Positions 16,897 to 27,320 of a stretch of 30,637 bases of DNA are shown here, one piece after another. The translations under genes were made by a program, and so were the position numbers. The notes beneath the pieces are model-generated. The model was not told where the DNA came from. It saw only the letters and a list, made by a program, of their open reading frames with translations, and made no database searches. Origin of the DNA: CAYTTA01 sp964440655 (GTDB lineage Bacteria > Bacteroidota > Rhodothermia > Balneolales > Balneolaceae); the NCBI GenBank assembly GCA_964440655.1, contig CAYTTA010000024.1, positions 1 to 30,637 on the forward strand, written 5' to 3'. The stretch's first letter is position 1. Every line of letters starts with the position of its first letter.

Positions 16897-19800
16897 TCAT
16901 GAACGGATATTGATCCGGATGTTGAACCTCAGGTCATGCGTTGTACGCTGAAACGTCCGTGACGATTTCGGAATGACGTGGCTCACCCCGTAGGAGAAGT
17001 TGGCCTGAACGGTATTCGAAAAACGGTACCCCACTATGGTGGAGGCCTGTATCCGTGACTGGCCGGACGGCGGTCGCGGAGAGATGGAGTGGGCGGAGGG
17101 ATCGGTGATCAGCGATTCGGGGGGTTCGGAAAGTGCCTGATCGATATCGGACTCCAGAAGAAATCGCTGCTCGGTATCCTCCATGTAATTTCCGTTGACG
17201 GTCAGGTCCAGGTTGCTGGTGAGACGGCGCAGCAACGGAAGCCGGAAGTTGCGGAAGGTGTAGGTGACCGAGGCGGTGATTCCCTTTGAAATCCTCTCTG
17301 TCACGTTGATGTTGGAGAGAGCCAGGCTGGTAAGCTTGTTGTACTCATACCCAAGCTGGGTCCTCAGGTTGGAATCCCAAGCGATCGTCACCCGAAGCAG
17401 AGGAGCAAACCTTTTTTCGATATTGACCGATGCGGGCTCCAGTTCCGGCCGCTCATCCACAATCGCATAGTAACCGATTCTTCGCGGAGGGAGCTCCCCG
17501 GGATTGCTGTTCCAGATCCAGCCGAGCCGGTATGTCGCACTGTAGGCGTGCGTCAGGGTTATCCGCTCGGTCACCCTTCCGAGAAGCGGCACCCACTCCT
17601 CCAGCCCCATCCAGTTGACACGCCAGCCCGGCATGGGAAGAGGCGTGAAATCCCGCCGGCCGATGGTCCCTCCGAATCCCAGATAGGAGTTCCGGAAATC
17701 CTCCTGAAGGGTGATCCGGTTCATGACGGTGCGACCGTCCCGGTTTCCCAGTGCATCGCTGATGGTATCGGCAGGTGCCAGGTCATCGAAAGCGGTCTGT
17801 AACTGCCGCTCGAACAGGGAGCGGTAGCCCGGCCCGAAGGACCAGACGCTCGCCCCGTTGTTCCCCGATGCATTCCGGATGGTCGAGAGGCTGTTGTCCG
17901 GGTCGATGGTGATGAACTCGCTCTCACGCTCATCCCAGAAGGTGAACCACTCCAGATCAATACTCAGGTTCCGGGACGGAAGAAGCCTTGCAATGAGCTG
18001 CAGCTGATTATCCTGATTGATGCTCAGCGGGAGCTGGACAGGATTGAGTCCATCGGGATTGTCAACGAGCCGCGAACGGCCTATCCGACTCTCAAAACCG
18101 GTTCTCCATCCGAATGACGGAGTATGCCGGTCGCCCGTACCCAGCTGGTCGAACCAGCGTGGACCCCCCGTGTACCCCGCCTGGGAACCGGTACGGGAGT
18201 CGCTGTACGATAGCTCCAGACTTTGAAGGGTCTGCAACGCCCGGCTCATCGCCCCGCGCGGTCCCCCTCCCTCCGGAGTATTTCCGAACAGCCTGCCGGT
18301 CTCCAGTCGCAGTTGGTGATCCAGCCGCAGTGAGTTGGAGACCCGGGCCCCGAGTCCCGACTCAAAGGGCGAATTCTCCCAACGGAAGCCGCCTCCGTAA
18401 CGCAGCGAGTAACTCACCCACTCCAAATGACGGATCTGCTCCAGCCGCGGCTGCCAGCTGGCGGTGTAACTCTCCTGATAGGTTGCACGGCGCGGCTTCA
18501 CGGAGGGATCGGAAACCAGATCCCCCAGCACGTCAAAAGTGGGGTCGATATCGAAAGCGAGGGAATCGGCACCCGCCGCCCCCCTCGGTCTCTGGGAGAT
18601 CCGGCTTAGGTCAAATCCGCTCTGGGTCTGGAAATTGGTGGTGATGGAGCGTGTAAGCTGATGGCCGAATCCGAAGGTGGTCTCATAGTTGAAATTATGA
18701 ATCTGCTGAAGCGGCTCCTCCAGATCCGGCATGGCAAAGTTGCGCCTGCGCCGTTCCTCATAGTTCCGGTGAAGACGGACCGACCCGGTAACACGGTTGG
18801 GCAGCAGACCAAGTTCCAGACCCGAAAGCAGGTCCGCCACCGGTACTCCTCCGGTAAATGCAAAGGGCCGGATGAAATTCGAACGCAGGTCGATCTGATA
18901 GCGGAGCGAGCTGGTGAAGTTCCAGTTGTCCTGAAACCGGTACTGCGGATTGCGCCCGTTGGAGGTGTTGAAGACGTAGTTGAACGTAAGCGGGTCGATA
19001 AGCCAGCGAGCCACCGGGTTGTTCGATCCGCTTTTGGAGACGTTCGAAAGATTCACCGACCAGGTATCGGTATAGGTCTGGATCTCCCGGATACGCCGGT
19101 CGATGATCTGCTGTTTCAGGTCGGGCGGATCCTCCCCGGAATGGACGGCATCCATAAAATCACTCAATCGGATATCCCCCGCATCGGGCAGATAGCGTGG
19201 TGTAAGCGTCGAGCGGCGCGAGGAGAGAGTGAGCGGGATGTTCCATCCGTAACGCTCCGGAATGAAGCGGTCCATGTAGATGGTCGAGTGGATATCCCAG
19301 GCGAGCTCGTCGGCCATGCGTCGCTGTCCGAGCCGGGAGTCGAGTGAACCGAAACCGTCGGTCATCCGGGTCATGGAGGCGTGCACGGTTGCGAAATCGG
19401 CCAGGTTGAAAGTGGTGCGGGCATTGGCCGCCCAGCCCGATTCGTTGTCAAAGCCGGATACCCTCAGCTCGTTCACCCAGAACCGTCCGTCGATCCGGGG
19501 CCGGCCGGGTCCGGTGGGGTTCTCCGGATCCCACGGATTGTAGACACCAATACCGATCTCGGTCACTCGGTCGAGCGAGGGATTCCCCCGGATGGCGATC
19601 AACGCCCCGGGCACTCCATCCTCCAGAAGATCCGACCGTTCATAGAGCCGGGTGGGATCGTCCGGGGCCTCCCGGTCCCTCAACTGCTTGAGCTGATTGA
19701 ACGCACCCAGCACGATATTGATGCTGTTCACATCGTAAAGCCAGACTTCTTCCGCCTCCTCCTCCAGGCGGGCACTGTCACCCGGATCGTATCTTCCGAA

Positions 19801-22800
19801 CGGGTATCCGGGATCGGTCGGTGTGACCGGCTGGCGATACTCGTAATAGTTGTTCTCAAGATCGTTCCCCAGCCTCACCACCAACTCCGCATCTCCGCGG
19901 GACTCAAATCCCTCGCCGTGGACAAACATCCTCAGATTGGAGTAGTTCAGCAAATTGATCCCGCCGGGAAAGTTCCGCTTGATCATCTGCACCGCGCCCG
20001 GCCCCACATTCCCGAATTCGATCTGGATCGACTGCTCGTTCTGAAGACTCTGCAGCTGGGAACCCCGCTCCTGAGCCCGGATTCCTCCTCTCGGCTGGCG
20101 GTACGGGATCGGCTGACGATTGGAGTTCTCCTCGATATTGACCGTGGAGAGGGTGACCCGTGCGGCCGGATCGCTCTGCCGGTTTATCTGTTCAGCCCTC
20201 TCCCACTGGCTGCCTGCGAACTCGAGGGTGGCGAACCGCAGGGTGAACGGCTGGCGGTAGCCCGACATCCAGATCCGCACATAACTGATGTTCTGAAAGT
20301 CATGGATCTCCCCCACCTTCCGGGTGAACTCTTCCAGAGGGATCCGGACCTGGTACCAGCGGTCCGCGGGGCGGCTTCCGGTTACCTGATCCACGATAAA
20401 GGGGACCTCCCCGTCACTGCCACGCTCCGGATCCGCCGGGTTGAACGCCAGTTCATACTGAAAATAGGCGTTGTTGAGCTCCACCCTGGAGGAGTTGACC
20501 AGCCCCTCGGTGTTCGGACGGTTGGTAACCGCCCTACGCTCCTGCTGGTTCAGTGGCGTGTTCCCTTCGTGATAGGCGAGCATCCGGTGGAAACGCTCAT
20601 GAAGCGGTAGCCCCTCGGCGGCAGGTTCCCCATAGAAACGGTAGTTGTCATTGGAGGGGTCCTCCAGAATGGCACGATACTCCGGACTCTCCGGCCCGTA
20701 GGCCTGCGCCATCGCCTCCAGAAATTCGGAGAAGACGAGCCGCTCGTTCAGCCCGTTGTATCCGCCTGCGGACGGCACTCCGTCCAGGCCGACATCCTCC
20801 AGCTCCCGGTTCCCCGCAGAGAACTCCCCCTCCGGCGGTGGTGGATTGGCGGGAAGCCAGGAGCGGGTGCCGGGAATCCGGTCCGGCATGAGAGAGCCGG
20901 GATTGAGGGCCAGCCCGTCCTCCGTGTTGAGTTTCCCGTTCGGAACCACGTCCTCGCTGATGGTTCCGATATCGATGTAGATGCGCCCGTCGTACTGCTC
21001 CAGATCGGTCGGATCCCCCTCTCTTCCCCCCGGAAGCAGGGGCTGGACCCAGAACTCGAGAAACTCCACGTTGTTCTGGCTGAAATCCTCCTGGCCCGAG
21101 GGCAGGACGGCGGTCATCCCTCCCCAGGTCCGTTCCGGTTCGTTTTCGAGCAGATTCCTCAAATCACGGTTGTAGTTGTAGGGCCCCCTCCGGGTGGGAT
21201 CAAAAAAGAGATCCAGCGTGGAGATCTGCTCCTCGCGGGGATTCCAGGTCTTCCGCCCCGGGAAGACATCGGTCACCCGGACCGGCTGTGACTCCGGGGT
21301 ATACTCCACTCCGTCCAGGATGGAACCGATATTGCGCGGAATGGTGTACCAGGCCATTTTTCCCCTCAGGTCCGCCCTTTCGGCAACCACCGCCGGAGGC
21401 GAGGAGGGCGGTGCCGGCAGATTCTCCTCGAACCAGACCCTGTCGGCCGGATAACCGGGAACCACAGCCGGCGTGGCAGCCAGATGCCAGCGCATCGGAT
21501 TGAGCAGGCTGATCCGAATGCTGGAACCTTCAAAATCATCAATAAAAGAGAGCCCCTCTTCCTCATCGGGATAGAGTTCGCCGTTATGAAGAGCCCGTTT
21601 TACCGCCCGGGTATGGGAGACACCCGGAAGCAGACGGGCAAACTCACCGCTGAAGGTGATCTCCGAAGGATCGCTGGCAGACAGAAGCGGGAAGGCATCG
21701 AGTGCACGGGTGATGAAGGGGGTTTCAAACGCGGCGTGGGCATGAAATCCGAACACCATGTTGCTCACCGGCTCATCCCCGATCCGGATCTTGTCATCGA
21801 GGGGACGTTCATGATAACTTAGCCAGGTTCCCCCCAGGGAGATCCGGTCGTTCACCCGGTAATCTGCCGCCAGTCCGGCAAACGATTTCTGCTCGATCGC
21901 CGTGATTGCCTGGCTCTCGTACTCGATCCGGATCTCCTGCCCCGGCGCACGATAGCGGTCATTGAGAATGGTGACGCTTCCGAAACTGTAATCAACCTGG
22001 TAGTCGATCCCCTCCAGAAGTTCGATGCCGTTGGCAAAGACACGCACGGATCCCTCCACCAGCGCGAAATCGAGCGTGAAATTCTCCTGCACCCCCCCTC
22101 TGGCCCTCCCCTCCAGACGGTAGAAACCGTTCCTGGCCGATCTCGCCGCATTCTGCTGTCTCTCCAGATAGAGCTCCTCAAAGACCAGCCGCTCTCTCTC
22201 GGCCGGAGTCGCCCCCGCTTCCTCCAGCAGCCGGTCGAGCCGGCTTCCGAACGGCTCGAGCCAGGGAAAAACGATCCGGCCGCTCCAGGCATCGAACGTT
22301 CCGGTCCCGAAGTCGATCTGGTTGTCGGGGGCCAGGGCCCCTTCCCGGTCGGTCCGGTCGAGTCCGAGATCCTGAAGAAGTGTGGTGAGCCGGCCGGGGA
22401 GCCGGTTCGAGGCCACATTCTCCTCCGTGTAGAAAATCTCCAGCTCCAGATCATCCGGCGCGACCCCCGTCGCACCGATTGAGTAGACGTTGCGCATCGT
22501 CAGGGGAAAGGTGGTGTGGTCGGTCGCCGGAGATGCGGGCCGGAGCATCTTCAGAAAGATCCTTCCACCCCCGCCGGGATTGACATCCCCGACATGGATG
22601 ATCTCCCCGCCGGGAGCCTGCCAGGTGTAGGAGACCGCCAGCACCTCCCGTCCGCTCAGAGCACGGTTCAGGGAGATGTAGCCGGAGACACGGTCCACCG
22701 TATAATCCTCCCCCTCGTAGAGAAGTCGGAAATAGCCCTCCTCGAAATCGCGCGGATCCTCCAGACCGAGATCATCCGCTGTCACGGCGACCGACGGATC

Positions 22801-24433
22801 CCTCCAGGTAGCGATCGCTCCTTCATCGAACCGGTCGGAACGTTCATCGGGCGGGGCGAACGACCCATCGGGAGCACGCACCACGCCATAATCGGCCAGA
22901 GCGACAGCCAGCCGGGCCCCCTCCTCGGTCTGGATCTGTTCACCCAGCAGCCAGACATTGATCTCCGAGAGCGGGAGTGTCTGCAGGGGCTGATGCGGAT
23001 TGGCCAGGCTCCGTTCGAATTCCTGACGTGTGTAGAAATCGAGGAAAAAGTGGCGGTCGTTCTCATAATCGGCCGGGGAGATCCGGATCGACTGTTCCTG
23101 GGCTCCTCCGGTGATCGTCTCCACGTTCCTCTCCCCTTTCTGCTGGGAAAGAATCGAAGTGAGCCTCAGAGCCCCCACATCGGCCACGGCCTTGATCCCG
23201 AATAGTGAACCGGATCCCCGGATCAGGGAGTTGCCCGTCTGGACCGAGACATTCCCCATCTCAATACTTCGGATGATCTCATCTTCATACCCTTCGTAGA
23301 CAATCCGGAGCCGGTTCTGGTAGTCGAACATCCGTTCTGTATCCCAGTCGGTCTGGATGGTGAGCTTGTCACCGACCGTCCCCTGGATGTTGAGCTGCAG
23401 ATTCTGATGAAAAGCGGGATCGACCCGAAGCTGCTGATCGGGCGGCAGAGCGGGATCCCATGTCTTCTGGATCGTTGTTCCGACGCTCATGTCGGCCATG
23501 CCGTTTACCCGGAGGTTCACTTCCGGCTGGCCGAAAATGGTGGTGAAGGCGGACTCCTGTCCGGCGGGCACCCTGAAATGAAAATCGAGCAGCCCTCTCC
23601 GCTGCTCTCCGGCCATCCCTTCATCCGGCCGTTCCTGCCCGATGCGGTTGCGGATCTCGTAGATACTCTGTTCACGCCTCAGGGCGGCATACTCCTCGAA
23701 GGTGTAGATTCCCGGCAGGCCCAGCGGCAGATCACCCATCCAGTGGCGTGCAAGCCAGTTCCCACCACCAAGAGGATCCACCGTAATCCGCTCATCGGCT
23801 GCCGGTACGGCAAAAAGCGGCGAGCAGGGACGAAGCCACGGGCGGGAGATCGAAGTCCTTCCACAGGGAACACGCCGGAAGAGCGGCGGCGTCAGACGGA
23901 GCACAGCGGTACTGTCCCCTGGCACAGCAGTTCCGGCTCCCCGAACAAGCGAACCGGAACCGGGATCCGCATTCCTGCTGTCGGGCAGAATGAGCGGCGG
24001 GAGCTTCTCACTCCTCTCTTCGGTCTGAATTGAGCCTCTGGCCGGGACGGAAACTGAATTTGTGGCGGGAACTGAATCTGTGGCGGGAACTGAATCNNNN
24101 NNNNNNNNNNNNNNNNNNNNNNNNNNNNNNNNNNNNNNNNNNNNNNNNNNNNNNNNNNNNNNNNNNNNNNNNNNNNNNNNNNNNNNNNNNNNNNNNTGTG
24201 GCGGGAACTGAATCTGTGGCGGGAACTGAATCAGAAAAAGAGACCTGACGCAGCGAGTCCGGCTGCAGATCCAACCGCAGAGGATGCTCCACGACATACC
24301 CCTTCCCTGCCGCCACCGGGAGATCCGCCGGCACCCGGATGAAACTGCAGAAGAAAAGAGAGATGAGAACCCCTGAAACCGGTCTGATTAGGCGACGTTT
24401 ACTGAAAAGCACAGATTTAAGGTATGCGTCCAA
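16897..24433 (-). CDS. sprA: SprA, type IX secretion system outer-membrane translocon
   Basis: A giant protein of roughly 2,450 residues plus those lost in a gap. In known systems SprA is a 36-strand outer-membrane barrel through which type IX cargo leaves the periplasm. Signatures include QSIYEIRNRIGQ, DFHFRVPAGQES, PEVNLRVNGMADMSVG, LQLNIQGTVGDKLTIQTDWD and SIEMGNVSVQTGNSLIRG. Amphipathic barrel strands continue to the C-terminal RTTHDLRFNIRINIRS. The likely start is TTG at 24433, ahead of a signal-like segment (RRLIRPVSGVLISLFFCSFI); an in-frame GTG at 24412 is an alternative. The N run at 24097-24196 makes the frame appear broken, but DSVPAT repeats are read in matching phase on both sides, so the gene is most likely intact. 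No other gld or por gene is in the window. Confidence 0.93.
24044..24232 (-). repeat. 18-bp tandem repeat encoding DSVPAT within sprA
   Basis: Exact 18-base copies lie at 24061-24078, 24079-24096, 24197-24214 and 24215-24232, with a degenerate copy at 24044-24060. Each encodes DSVPAT. The gap sits exactly on a repeat boundary. The stretch lies just after the signal segment and before the conserved SprA domain, and would form a flexible Pro/Ser/Thr-rich linker of unknown length. Confidence 0.95.
24097..24196. other. assembly gap (100 N) inside sprA
   Basis: A 100-base placeholder, which is 1 modulo 3, between perfect 18-base repeat copies. Replacing it with any multiple of 18 bases restores one continuous sprA frame. 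Confidence 0.98.
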
Positions 24434-24630
24434 ACGTTGGAAACGTCCTGGTCGTATCAGTCTATGCGATAGGCTTCGGAATTTGACAGGTCTGGTCCCC
24501 CCTGAGATATTAGAAATATTATTACCTTTAAAAAAATTAACCCTTCCTAATATTCGGGTTGGCTTTCCTCCTCAGCTTCCTGTCCTTTCAGGACTTGCGG
24601 CTGTCACAGGCCGGCCGCCCGGTACCAGGG

Positions 24631-24654
24631 CTTCCCGGCCTGCAGGCCGGAAAG
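24631..24654. promoter_or_regulatory. palindrome / RNA hairpin immediately upstream of the lptF ribosome-binding site
   Basis: CCGGCCTGCAGGCCGG at 24635-24650 is a perfect 16-base palindrome. With one mismatch it extends to 24 bases (CTT and AAG outer arms). As RNA it folds to a GC-rich stem with a UGCA loop that ends three bases before the proposed Shine-Dalgarno. A smaller hairpin (GTCCT-TTC-AGGAC) lies at 24582-24594. A translational or transcriptional control role is inferred only. Confidence 0.55.
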
Positions 24655-24666
24655 AGAAGAGGGCGG

Positions 24667-26121
24667 ATGCCGGACGGCAAGGTTCAGAGGGACAACCTCA
24701 GCAGACAACTCATGATCAACCACATTCAAAAGGATCTGCTCCGGAAGCACATCGGCCCGTTCCTCTTCTGCTTCTTTACGGTGATGTTCATCCTTCTCAT
24801 GCAGTTCCTGATCCTGCATGTGGACAAACTGGTCGGAAAAGGACTCCCCCTGCTGATCGTTCTCGAACTGATCATCAACAATCTGGCCTACATGGTGGTA
24901 CTGGCCGGTCCGATGGCGGTGCTGGTCGCCACACTGATGGCATTCGGCCGCTTTTCGGAGTGGAACGAACTGACCGCCATCCGTGCCGCCGGTATCAACC
25001 CCTTCCGGCTGATGGTGCCGGTTCTCGTTGTCGCCCTTCTTCTTACAGCCGGCCTCACCTGGTTCTCCAACGAGGTTCTTCCGGAGTCGAATCACCGTGC
25101 CCGCTCCCTTTTCATTGACATCCGGATGCAGAAGCCCGGTTTTGACCTGCAACCCGGCATCTTCTACACCGGCATTGAAGGGTATACCTTCCTGGTCAGG
25201 GAGATTCCGGTCCAGTCGGACTCCCTGTACGATGTGACCATCATCCGGGAACCGGGCCAGGGGCGGGAACGGGCGGTGATCAAGGCGAGCCGGGGGTGGC
25301 TGGAGACCCCCGATGAGTACACCCTCTCGCTTTTTCTGGAGGACGGCACCATCCTGAACTGGCCGCAGGGCAATGAGGAGAGTGTGGAGCGCTCCCGCTT
25401 CGGACGATACCGCATGAGCCTGGACCTTTCCGACCTCGCCTTCTCCCGCTCCAACCCGCAACAGCGGAGCCGCAATGACCGGACCATGAGCGCACGGGCC
25501 ATGCAGGCCGTTATCGACACGCTCAACATGGAGAAGGAGAGCGAGTTCCGGAATCATCTGCGTACAGCCGGTGCCTTCAACCGCACCTCCTCCGGTACCT
25601 CCCATACCGGAATGGCCTCCAGCCGGATCGACACGGTGCAGATCTACCGCTCCCGGTTCGAAGTGATCAATGACATTACCGATGTGGACTATCAGCTGCG
25701 GATCGTCACCCAGGCCATGGCCGATCTGAACAACTACAGTTCGGAGCTGGAGAATCTGCGGCGCAACATTGAATGGCGGGACTCCCGGATCGCCGAATAC
25801 CAGGTGGAGATCCATAAAAAATTCTCAATCCCCTTCTCCTGTATTATCTTCGTGCTGATCGGGGGACCCATCGGAATGATGACACGCAGGGGGAACATCG
25901 GCTTTGCGGCCATTGTCAGTGCTGTGATCCTGACCGCCTACTTCGTTGCGGTCATTCAGGGGGAGAAACTGGCAGACAGGCTTGTCATCTCTCCGTTTAT
26001 GGGGATGTGGGGGATCAACATGCTGATGGGCCTGATCGGAATCCTGCTCACACTCCGAGTCTGCACCTCCTTCCGGTTCGGCTTCCGAAACCGATCATCC
26101 CTGACCAACACCGAGGCATGA
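24667..26121 (+). CDS. lptF: LptF-type permease of the LPS export ABC transporter (YjgP/YjgQ family)
   Basis: A 484-residue inner-membrane subunit that, with LptG and the LptB ATPase, extracts LPS for transport to the cell surface. One membrane helix (about 30-51) and two more (about 70-130) are followed by a large periplasmic jellyroll domain. Three C-terminal helices begin near KKFSIPFSCIIFVLIGGPIG. Conserved features include NELTAIRAAGINPFRL, the coupling segment that meets LptB. The ATG at 24667 is chosen for the preceding AAGAGGGCGG; an ATG at 24712 also fits family length. An inserted Ser/Thr-rich stretch sits between the jellyroll and the last helices. Its stop overlaps the lptG start by 4 bases. 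It is divergent from sprA across about 230 bases. Confidence 0.9.
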   Translation: MPDGKVQRDNLSRQLMINHIQKDLLRKHIGPFLFCFFTVMFILLMQFLILHVDKLVGKGLPLLIVLELIINNLAYMVVLAGPMAVLVATLMAFGRFSEWNELTAIRAAGINPFRLMVPVLVVALLLTAGLTWFSNEVLPESNHRARSLFIDIRMQKPGFDLQPGIFYTGIEGYTFLVREIPVQSDSLYDVTIIREPGQGRERAVIKASRGWLETPDEYTLSLFLEDGTILNWPQGNEESVERSRFGRYRMSLDLSDLAFSRSNPQQRSRNDRTMSARAMQAVIDTLNMEKESEFRNHLRTAGAFNRTSSGTSHTGMASSRIDTVQIYRSRFEVINDITDVDYQLRIVTQAMADLNNYSSELENLRRNIEWRDSRIAEYQVEIHKKFSIPFSCIIFVLIGGPIGMMTRRGNIGFAAIVSAVILTAYFVAVIQGEKLADRLVISPFMGMWGINMLMGLIGILLTLRVCTSFRFGFRNRSSLTNTEA

Positions 26122-27200
26122 ACCGGCTCGATCGTTATATTTTTTTCCGCCTTCTGACGATCACCATCTTTGTGCTGATCGTTCTTATCTGCATTTATAT
26201 CCTGATCGACTTTTCGGAGAACAGCGACAACTTCTCCGATCAGGGCGCCGAGCTCTCCCAAATCTGGAATGAGTACTACCTCAACTATATTCCGGAGATG
26301 ATCCGGCTGGTAAGCCCGGTCGCCATCTTCGTGGCCACCCTCTTTCTTACCGGCCAGATGACCGAGCGGCTCGAGGTGATCGCCATCAAGGCTGCCGGGA
26401 TCAGCCTCTACCGGCTGGCGGCCCCCTACCTGGTCTTCGCCTTCTCCGTCGCCCTTCTCCTGAGCGTCCTGGACGCATGGGTGATTCCCAAATCGAACGC
26501 CGAACGGATCCTCTTTGAGAAGCAGTACCTGAGCAACCGTTCGGATCGCATCGACAGCGGAGGACTCTACCGTCAGGAATCTCCGCGGACCATCTTCAAC
26601 GTGAGCCATTTCGATCCCAATACCAACACCGGCTATCGGGTCAATCTGATTGAATTCGACGGAGAAAACGAGATCCGGCGGATCCTGACGGCCAACCGGA
26701 TCGAATGGGTCGACTCCCTCGGTGTCTGGGAGGCGGAGCGGTTCCGGGAAAGGGTCTTTACAGATAATGCCTGGAGCGACACGACCGCGCGACGGCATCA
26801 AGTGGAGCTGAACATCATCCCAAGGGATCTGGCCCGCCGCACCTCCGACATCTATCAGCTCACCTATCCCGAGGCGGCCCGCTACATCGAGTCGATAGAG
26901 CGGATCGGCGCCGGAGAGATCAACCTGCCCCGCGTTCAGTTCTATGGAAGGGTGGTCTACCCGCTCTCCATTCCGGTGGTCACGCTCATCGGCTTCGCCA
27001 TCGCAGCGGAGAGACGCAAGGGGGGCAAGGGGTTCTACATCACCATGGGATTGGTGATCAGCTTTATCTACCTGGTGCTGATGAAGGTGATCGAGCCCTT
27101 CGGAGCGGCCGGAACCCTGGACCCGCTCCATGCAGCCGCCCTCCCCCATCTCATCTTTCTGGTGGTGGGGGTGGTACTGATCCTGCTGGCAAAAAAATGA
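26118..27200 (+). CDS. lptG: LptG-type permease of the LPS export ABC transporter (YjgP/YjgQ family)
   Basis: A 360-residue partner of LptF. The ATG at 26118 overlaps the lptF TGA in the ATGA pattern, and it starts exactly at the family's N-terminus (MNRLDRYIFFRLL), so an upstream in-frame ATG is rejected. Three N-terminal helices, the coupling segment RLEVIAIKAAGISLYRL, a periplasmic domain and three C-terminal helices (from VVYPLSIPVVTLIGFAIA) are visible. Which of the two genes is called F or G rests on order and general similarity. It is the end of the unit; the next gene is convergent. Confidence 0.9.
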   Translation: MNRLDRYIFFRLLTITIFVLIVLICIYILIDFSENSDNFSDQGAELSQIWNEYYLNYIPEMIRLVSPVAIFVATLFLTGQMTERLEVIAIKAAGISLYRLAAPYLVFAFSVALLLSVLDAWVIPKSNAERILFEKQYLSNRSDRIDSGGLYRQESPRTIFNVSHFDPNTNTGYRVNLIEFDGENEIRRILTANRIEWVDSLGVWEAERFRERVFTDNAWSDTTARRHQVELNIIPRDLARRTSDIYQLTYPEAARYIESIERIGAGEINLPRVQFYGRVVYPLSIPVVTLIGFAIAAERRKGGKGFYITMGLVISFIYLVLMKVIEPFGAAGTLDPLHAAALPHLIFLVVGVVLILLAKK

Positions 27201-27210
27201 GCGGCTCTCT

Positions 27211-27241
27211 ATACACACCCTGATTCACTGCCTGTGTGTAT
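27211..27241. terminator. possible bidirectional hairpin between lptG and the CBS-type gene
   Basis: ATACACAC (27211-27218) and GTGTGTAT (27234-27241) are perfect 8-base arms around a 15-base loop in the convergent interval. No T-tract follows on either strand, so termination is only a guess from position. Confidence 0.3.
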
Positions 27242-27320
27242 CGGCCATACAATTCACGACCATGCACACGGAACCGGCGATGCACTTCAATGTACGCGGG
27301 TCCGGCATGCTGCTCCGCAA

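Noticed and set aside
16897..24297. sprA starting at 24297 with a 2,466-residue product
   Set aside because: That start lies in the wrong frame upstream of the gap and lacks a signal peptide. The DSVPAT repeat shows that the true N-terminus begins near 24433.
24481..24512. E. coli-type promoter TTGACA-N18/19-ATATTA upstream of lptF
   Set aside because: The spacing is long, the -10 is weak and this lineage probably uses a different consensus, so I do not list it as a feature.
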